DNA of 64,000 nt from Anagrus nilaparvatae (lineage: Eukaryota; Arthropoda; Insecta; Hymenoptera; Mymaridae): assembly GCA_022575985.1 (NCBI GenBank), contig JAKSXM010000007.1, positions 64,696,501-64,760,500 of the forward strand, given 5' to 3'. This document shows, piece after piece, positions 57,901-64,000 of this stretch. A model generated the notes under the pieces. The model did not search any database. It was not told the DNA's origin and saw only the letters and a program-made list of their open reading frames with translations. How positions within the stretch are numbered: the stretch's first letter is position 1; every line of letters starts with the position of its first letter. A program made the translations under genes and the position numbers.

Positions 57901-60073
57901 AGAAAATATAAAAAAAGGAAAAAAACAATGGTGTTTTTTTTTAAGATGTTGCGCAACATGAAGCTTTGTGATTTTTTCTTTTACGCACTGCGTGATTTTA
58001 ATCCTTATTTTAAGGGCATACCAACTCTACTAATATATTATGCACGGTTCAGCAACCCTTATATTTAAATTTTTTTTAATTTTTTAACCTTGAATATGTA
58101 AATACTACTTTTTTTTTTACTTTTTTTAAATTTATAATTATGTTAATCCGATTTTATTGATCAATATATTATTATTACTTTCTATCAACTATTTTTTGGT
58201 TTTAGTTCCATTTCGTAAGTTTTTTTTTATTTAGTCCACTTTCTCTTTAATTAAATATCCATTTGCATATAATACGATTTTAATGGAAGTTAAATTTATG
58301 GTTTTCTAAATAATTACAAAAATCTAGGATCCAAAAAATTTCTATTCATACTTACATGGCACGCGTTCAAAATTTGACGCAGAGTATGAAGGAGTTGAGT
58401 AGACGGGGCTACCTTGATGCGGATGACCGTTTTGGCATGCGGTGCATCCAGGAACTGCTGATGAGACAAGTGCTACACGGTCTTGACTACGGTAATGCAT
58501 TTTTTCCTTTCTTTGTTGGATTTGTGGTTTAAAGTGGAAAAATGACGGTGAATAACCGCTACCGGGTAAGGAAAGGCTCAGCCTGTCCGAACAACCTGTC
58601 GAAGGCATTTGTAATTGCTGACTGCAAGTTGCTTCCCTGCTGAGAGCTGAAAGCTGTCGAGCTTTTGGGAGAAACATTGCTAAGAAGACAAGTACCGAGG
58701 TTGAAAGCAGCCCGTATCCGAGCCAAGCTTCGCGCTCTGGCTCTGATGCAAGCATACTCCCTAGTTGAGAGCTTGTCCAGACGGGAACTGCTAACCCCAC
58801 CGCTAACCCAATGAAAGCTGCTTCCCGGTAGTTGTCTGGCACTCCTCGGGCCCTGTACGCTAGATAGGTCACCGCCACCAGCAGTGCTCCGGGATATCCT
58901 AAAGAGGCCACAGTTTGACCTAATGGTACTTTGCATCGATCCCCTGGTGACTCGCCATAAAGCCACTGGGCAACGATGGCCACCTGGACAAGAACCGCAA
59001 AAGTCAGTACTAGAGCTTGATAAGGAGCCGGCAAGTAGACGCCGCTGTTGAGCGACAGAAGAAAAACGCACTTGACGAGAAGAGCTGCAAAGACCAAAGC
59101 CGCCGGAAGTCCAACTAGCCGGAAGGCTGCACAGGAAAGAGGATGAGCCGTTAAAGAAACTGCTGCTGACAAGCCTGCCATCAAAAATAATCCTAGAAGC
59201 AAGGCTTGACCGAGAAACAAGTGACGTCTACTTGGTGCCGCTGCTCGAGCCTGAAATAAGTGTTTGCATAATTACTCGATTGTCTTTTGATAAGACGTAA
59301 TCAACTCGCTAACCGCAAAATTATCATTAAAGCCCGTCAAAAATAAAATGTGATTTGACGAATCAGTGATCCAAAGAATTCGAGTCGGTCGCATGGAAAT
59401 TAATAGAGCTTATCTTGATTTGATCTTTTATGCGTCATTATAATTGTTTTTCCGCGATGTCTGTCAAGCCTTTACTTTTAAAGAAACGCAGCATGCAGAT
59501 AAGCTCTAATAAGTTTCCGTCAGCCCGGGGCGCAAGAAATACACGCACATATCATATTAATTTTTCGCGGCTATTTATCTCGTTATTCAAAAAAACAATT
59601 TACTGAAATAAATGATTCTTGAATATAGCAACTTGTTTATTAAATAGTCGAGCTAGTGTGAGATAGATAAAGAAAAGCGATTACATTCGATGCTAATAAT
59701 GTACATATAATGTAATAAAAAAGAGCGCGTTCAACTAGGTGTACAGGTATATAAAACAAAAAGTTTTTAACATTACCTTGAGCAGTACAAAAATTTCAAA
59801 ACCTGCCATAAGTAACATAGCCACAGCACTCGAAGCAGCTAAAGGCAAAGCCCATGGCTGCTGACGAAAAATAGTACTAGTCCTAATATAAGTATCATGT
59901 TGATTAGCCGGTATACTAGCCGGCACATTAACTACACTAGCAATACTTGCACCAAAACGATTGTTCTCGTAATAATGATTACCGAGCCTTCGAAATATTG
60001 GTATTTCTTGATGTTGGCCCATAATAACATCACCCAACAGCCAGCCCGATATTATAAACGGACTTAATTTCAT
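54969..60073 (-). CDS. Short class C (family 3) seven-transmembrane receptor, three exons
   Basis: A predicted 447-residue membrane protein from exons 60073-59777, 59250-58356 and 55120-54969, with GT/AG introns and closed phases. Residues 1-73 are a short polar N-terminus; the first membrane helix is about 74-98 (WALPLAASSAVAML...). Exon 2 supplies helices 2-7. Class C marks are Cys139 before helix 3 (paired by family with Cys205), RGVPDNYREAAFIG (234-247) at the helix 5-6 junction and FLPKARQL (292-299) after helix 7. The tail (300-447) is Ser/Tyr-rich and cytoplasmic. No Venus-flytrap or cysteine-rich ectodomain is seen, unlike mGluR or GABA-B receptors, so it may resemble insect orphan class C receptors (CG32447-like or bride-of-sevenless-like; I cannot choose). 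The start is the first ATG in frame after a stop; an upstream exon cannot be excluded. Exon 2 is visibly much more GC-rich than its surroundings. Confidence 0.8.
55761..56188. mobile_element. 428-bp MITE, copy 2, in intron 2 of the class C receptor gene
   Basis: CACTGTAAAAAGTAACTTTC and GAAAGTTACTTTTTACAGTG are the inverted ends, and the interior parallels the 14657-15083 copy throughout. It is flanked by TA on the left and TT on the right, so the TA duplication has decayed or been lost on one side. Confidence 0.85.
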
Positions 60074-63000
60074 ATCGTTATTATTCACATGTCAATCTTT
60101 GAGTTTTTTTTATTTTAACTTTTAAAATCACGTGCAGAAAAGAAGTGTAAAAGAAAAATAATGGTAAGAAACGGATCGGTTCATCCTTAAACGAAGTCAG
60201 TCGCGAGACTAAAGTCTCTCTCAAGTTGCTTATGTTTTTGCTGTTCTTTACTTTTTACCTGCACTATCATTGCTTTCTCTCCCGCCCGATTCTCTTTGCA
60301 TATATGTGTATAAAAATCATTTAATATTAATAAACTTCTTTCAAATTTCTACACTACTATTTCTATATTCATGATGTTTTATTAGCGATGCTAATTGATA
60401 TTGATAAGTGCTTCGAGTAATACGCTCGGTTGCATCTAGTGTGTCATTATCGATATTTATTATAAATGCCTTAATGCAAATGATATCCTAAAACTTGTTG
60501 GATCATCTTGTTAAATCTGATTGAATGATTTTTTTTTTTCTTAAAATTCTTTTATGATTATATATTATTATTATAATTTTATGCAAACTTTTGAAAATGA
60601 TGATAAAGTTATTTTATAATTTCATAATAAGTACTCCGGGACTTTCCTTTTCATCAATTTGCACGCGATCATCCCTTTAATCCTTATTATACAGTCAATG
60701 AACTTAAATATCTTGTCTTAATTCAAGATGCGGAAGAATAATGAAAAAAAGGATTATATATATTCCTTTTTATAAATGTTTGGTGTGTGCAAATTGACAA
60801 AGCGCGTCTTAGAAGCTTGCTTTAGCGCAAAAAAAAAAAGACAATTCGGCGCAACGACCTCGGATTTTATTTATTTATACATTTTTAAAATGCATATGTA
60901 TGTACTCTGCAGGCAGCCGCTATCTTTTCTTTTCTCGTAAATAAATACCCAATCCAACTTGTCAAGGACTTTTTTTTTTCAATTTTTTGCTAATTTTTTA
61001 AAATAAAAAAAGATATTTGATATTTTCAAATGATTACTACTTATGTATAACGGATTTTAAAGAAAAGGGCTGTTATATATGTATGCGACTTAATTTTCTT
61101 CTTCTTCTTTCTTTTTAATTGGACTTCTTTTTTAACGGAGAGAAGATATAACGGAATTCATAGCACATAAAAACGACTCACTTTATTATTATAAATACGT
61201 TTTGATGCAATTTTTGTTATGTAATTTTGTAAATTGCCAAAAAACAAAATATTTGAAGAAGAAGAAAAGTCTTTTAATATTTATAAACGGTCAAAAATAA
61301 AAATGACTTTGGAATTCAGTATTTCTTCTAAAGTTATAAGATCCTGGTTATTCCGAGAAATCCCTTGGGCCCAAACCGGTTTCGTCCTAAAGTCAAATAG
61401 CGAAATTACAGATAAATCTTTTTTTATCTATATGGGGCTTTTCAAGTTCAATTATTAGTGCTTGCATTTTACATACTTTGTGATATTTTTTGAGTAGTCA
61501 AAAATACATGAAACCACTTAATTTATTAAAAAATAGAGTATGGTATTTTTTATAGATATTTTTCTTGAAAATTTCGGATTAAAGTTGAAAAATAGGAAAA
61601 AATTATAAATATTGCCAGTCTTACTTAAAGTAACGTTATTCAGGCATACCGAAATGAAATTTGATTCCAAAACTAGTGGAAATTCTGTTTAAATTAAGAA
61701 ACTTTTTCAACATGATAAATTTCACATTCTACAGAGTGAAACTTGATAGACTCCTTTTCAAGTAAAATTTCATTCTAAAAAGACAATTTGTGCTTTCAAC
61801 AAAGCTGGCTAAATTTTGAATTTTTCAGCTGAAAAGACATAGAGCTTAATTACCTTTTAATTAAGCTTTTTAGAACAGAAAACCCCATTAAACACTCCAT
61901 TTTTGAAAAAATTAGAGTAACCTAATAATTTCTGACCATTTCACAAAACACTCCATATACATATTCTTACATGTAGCCAAAGGGTTTAAAGGTGCACATA
62001 CTGAAAAATTATTTATGCAATTTCAATTAATTCTATATTAATTATGTACATACATTTTTTTCTTTCTCATTCTTTCTTCTCTCTTACATATATTTTCATT
62101 TTTTTTTTTGTAATATAAAACTTGATGATTATATATTGGTGTATTTATTTAAAAATTTTATCCTGGTTATTACAATACATAAATCGACAGTATGTATACA
62201 TAAGCAATATTTTTATTCAAAATAAATTATACGTGTGTACAAATCTAAGGCGTAACCAATATTTTTTTAATAAATTTTGTCAGATTTTATATTGGCACTA
62301 TTGAAAATATGTAATTTTGTATTTAATTATTTAAAATAAAAAGTTAAATCATTTATGGTTTGATAAATTGTTTTAGGAAATTTTAATTATAGTATTTTGT
62401 GGTTTTTTTTGATAGAAATTACGAAAATTTTATTTTTTAAAATTATTTTCTTTATTATAGACAGAAAAATAGTATAGTATAGAAAAAATTTGAAAAAATT
62501 ATAAATTTGGTAGCAAAAAAATGTTCAGCTTAGATAAATAGTTAACTGCAATTTTTTCCCCAAAATTATTCATTTTTATAACAAATTTTAAATTTTTGAA
62601 AACATGCTGACCAAAATTTTAATTTTCTTGAAATTTTTAAATTAAAATTTTTTTTTAATTTATTGTTAATTAAAAACTTTTCAAAAATACATCTTTAACT
62701 CAAAACATAGAGGCTGATAAAAAACTTGAACATTTTTGAAAATCAGACCAGATTATTTAGAATAAAAAATTTTTTAATTTTTCGATTCTTACACATCCAC
62801 ATGCAGGATTTTCTTTAATTAATTTAATATCAAAAGTATAAAAATAGATTCAACATATGCATTCACAGTTACAAGAAAGGGTATAAAACTTATTTTTAAA
62901 TAGTTGCCTTATTTGGATTTTCATATACCTTCTTTAAAGGTATTGTTGTTCTCAGAACATGTGTTTTTAAGCACTAAAACTTTTTTAATGCTTTATATAC

Positions 63001-63589
63001 TCAACATCTGTTACATGCATAAAAAATATTATCCCTTTAGATGTGAAAAATATACATATATGTATTTTCTTACGAACAGTTAACTTACTAATAGTTAAGT
63101 TTGTGTTTTATGTCAATATTTAATGAAAAGTAAAAAAAAGCTTTTGTAATTTTCTACTTGCTGCTACTAGAATTCCGATTGTGGATTTTGATTTTAGCAA
63201 ACAATTTTGTTTTTTTGTTTAAATTATTGCAAATATTATTTACTTCTTGTTAGTAGCCATGCAGAAAGGTACTAGGAAAAAAGTTTTTAAAAAAATCAAC
63301 AGATCTTCAAGAAATTAATGTTGGTTAAAAAAAAACGTTTTTTTTTTTTGCTAATAGGTATTAGTTTTCAGAAAATGGACCTAAATATTTTTAATCAGGG
63401 TATACAAAAACTAGATTGATTTTAAATATATAATTAACCTTGAACAAAAGTTATAAAAAAAGCACACCTTCTGCTTTACAAAAAATCTTTTTTTATTTTG
63501 ATGCAATACATAATTTTTAGGCTTTAAAACACAGGGCTCTACGTTAAGGTTTTTTGTAATTTTCAATATAACGCTGAAAAGTCGCATGT
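60074..63589. other. Noncoding region upstream of the class C receptor gene
   Basis: 60100-60300 has a pyrimidine-rich, slightly GC-richer patch and may include the 5'-UTR and promoter. AAACACTCC motifs (61890, 61945) also occur near 56880-56945, suggesting a diverged repeat. No further gene was recognised. Confidence 0.4.
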
Positions 63590-63745
63590 TAACCATATTA
63601 CTTCCGATGGATCTCATTTTTTTAATCGCACCTTTCAAGCCCCGTAACCTGCAATATTTTATCACTAATTCTTTTATCACTTTAGTAAATTAACCAAATT
63701 TCCATTTTTAACCCAAAATAACCAATTTATAAATGGCTGCCAAAA
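63590..63745 (+). repeat. Dispersed relict repeat, copy near window end
   Basis: CACCTTTCAAGCCCCGTAAC, CTGCAATATTTTATCACTAA, ACCCAAAATAACCAATTTAT and CTGCCAAAATTGAATTAC parallel 5090-5190 and 39455-39620. Confidence 0.55.
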
Positions 63746-63799
63746 TTGAATTACCGGGCCGCCCCCCCCCCTTGGACGTTTACCCCTTTGGATGCCACC

Positions 63800-64000
63800 C
63801 CCCCGGAGAATATAGCTTATTCTAGGGCTAAGTATGATTACAGCTTTTGGGAGTACATTATAATTGCTTTTTTGTTTTGTGGAGTCTTTGCCCCCTCGAC
63901 CCCCAGAATTAAATTATTCTAGGGGTAAGTGTGAGTACAGCTTTTGGGAGTAGGTTATAATTGCTTTTTTCATTTATAAGGGCTTCGCTTCCTCTATCAT
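63800..64000 (+). repeat. 97-bp tandem repeat at the window end
   Basis: TTATTCTAGGG.TAAGT, TACAGCTTTTGGGAGTA and TTATAATTGCTTTTTT occur from 63817 and again from 63914, with CCCC-rich spacers. The array may continue past the window. Confidence 0.75.

Noticed and set aside
58559..59071. 170-codon minus-strand frame
   Set aside because: It overlaps the transmembrane exon in another frame; the GC-rich composition removes stops. The overlapped frame has the class C motifs.

Overview
The window is very AT-rich eukaryotic DNA. It has large introns, GT/AG splice sites, long homopolymers and an unusually dense population of inverted-repeat (fold-back) and miniature transposable elements. The recognisable genes are of insect type: an STPR-domain zinc-finger protein, a methuselah-like GPCR, an INPP5K-type inositol 5-phosphatase and a short class C GPCR. 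Extreme AT richness plus this gene set would fit a hymenopteran such as an aphid-parasitoid wasp. That assignment is inference only; I see no marker that fixes the species.

Layout. 1-7 kb: noncoding, with tandem repeats, MITE-like inverted repeats and a 286-bp fold-back made of HindIII-like motifs. 7.18-8.92 kb (minus): a single-exon-CDS STPR/C2H2 protein of 580 aa. 9.3-20.4 kb: a repeat field with large fold-back elements (9828-11815, 18301-19423, 19441-20248), a G-tract tandem-repeat element present twice, a 427-bp TA-flanked MITE and a (GT)n-bearing dispersed repeat. 21-32.5 kb: Helitron-like elements, a P-element/THAP9-type transposase remnant, a pentanucleotide array split by an 884-bp fold-back, and further inverted repeats.

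37.02-45.39 kb (plus): a six-exon methuselah-like receptor (488 aa). 46.40-48.76 kb (minus): an eight-exon inositol polyphosphate 5-phosphatase with a C-terminal SKICH domain (432 aa), tail-to-tail with the receptor. A candidate promoter with CRE and TGCGCA motifs lies upstream of it. 50.2-52.0 kb: a dispersed repeat interrupted by a 1.4-kb fold-back flanked by AAAT. 54.97-60.07 kb (minus): a three-exon class C seven-transmembrane receptor (447 aa) without a large ligand-binding ectodomain, whose main exon is far more GC-rich than everything around it. 60-64 kb: noncoding, with diverged repeats.

The genes do not form an operon-like or obviously co-functional unit; the two receptors and the phosphatase are merely neighbours. 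I joined exons by reading frame across GT/AG junctions, and all three multi-exon models close in phase. The most unusual part of the window is the repeat layer: many distinct long palindromic elements, several nested in other repeats or sharing relict arms.
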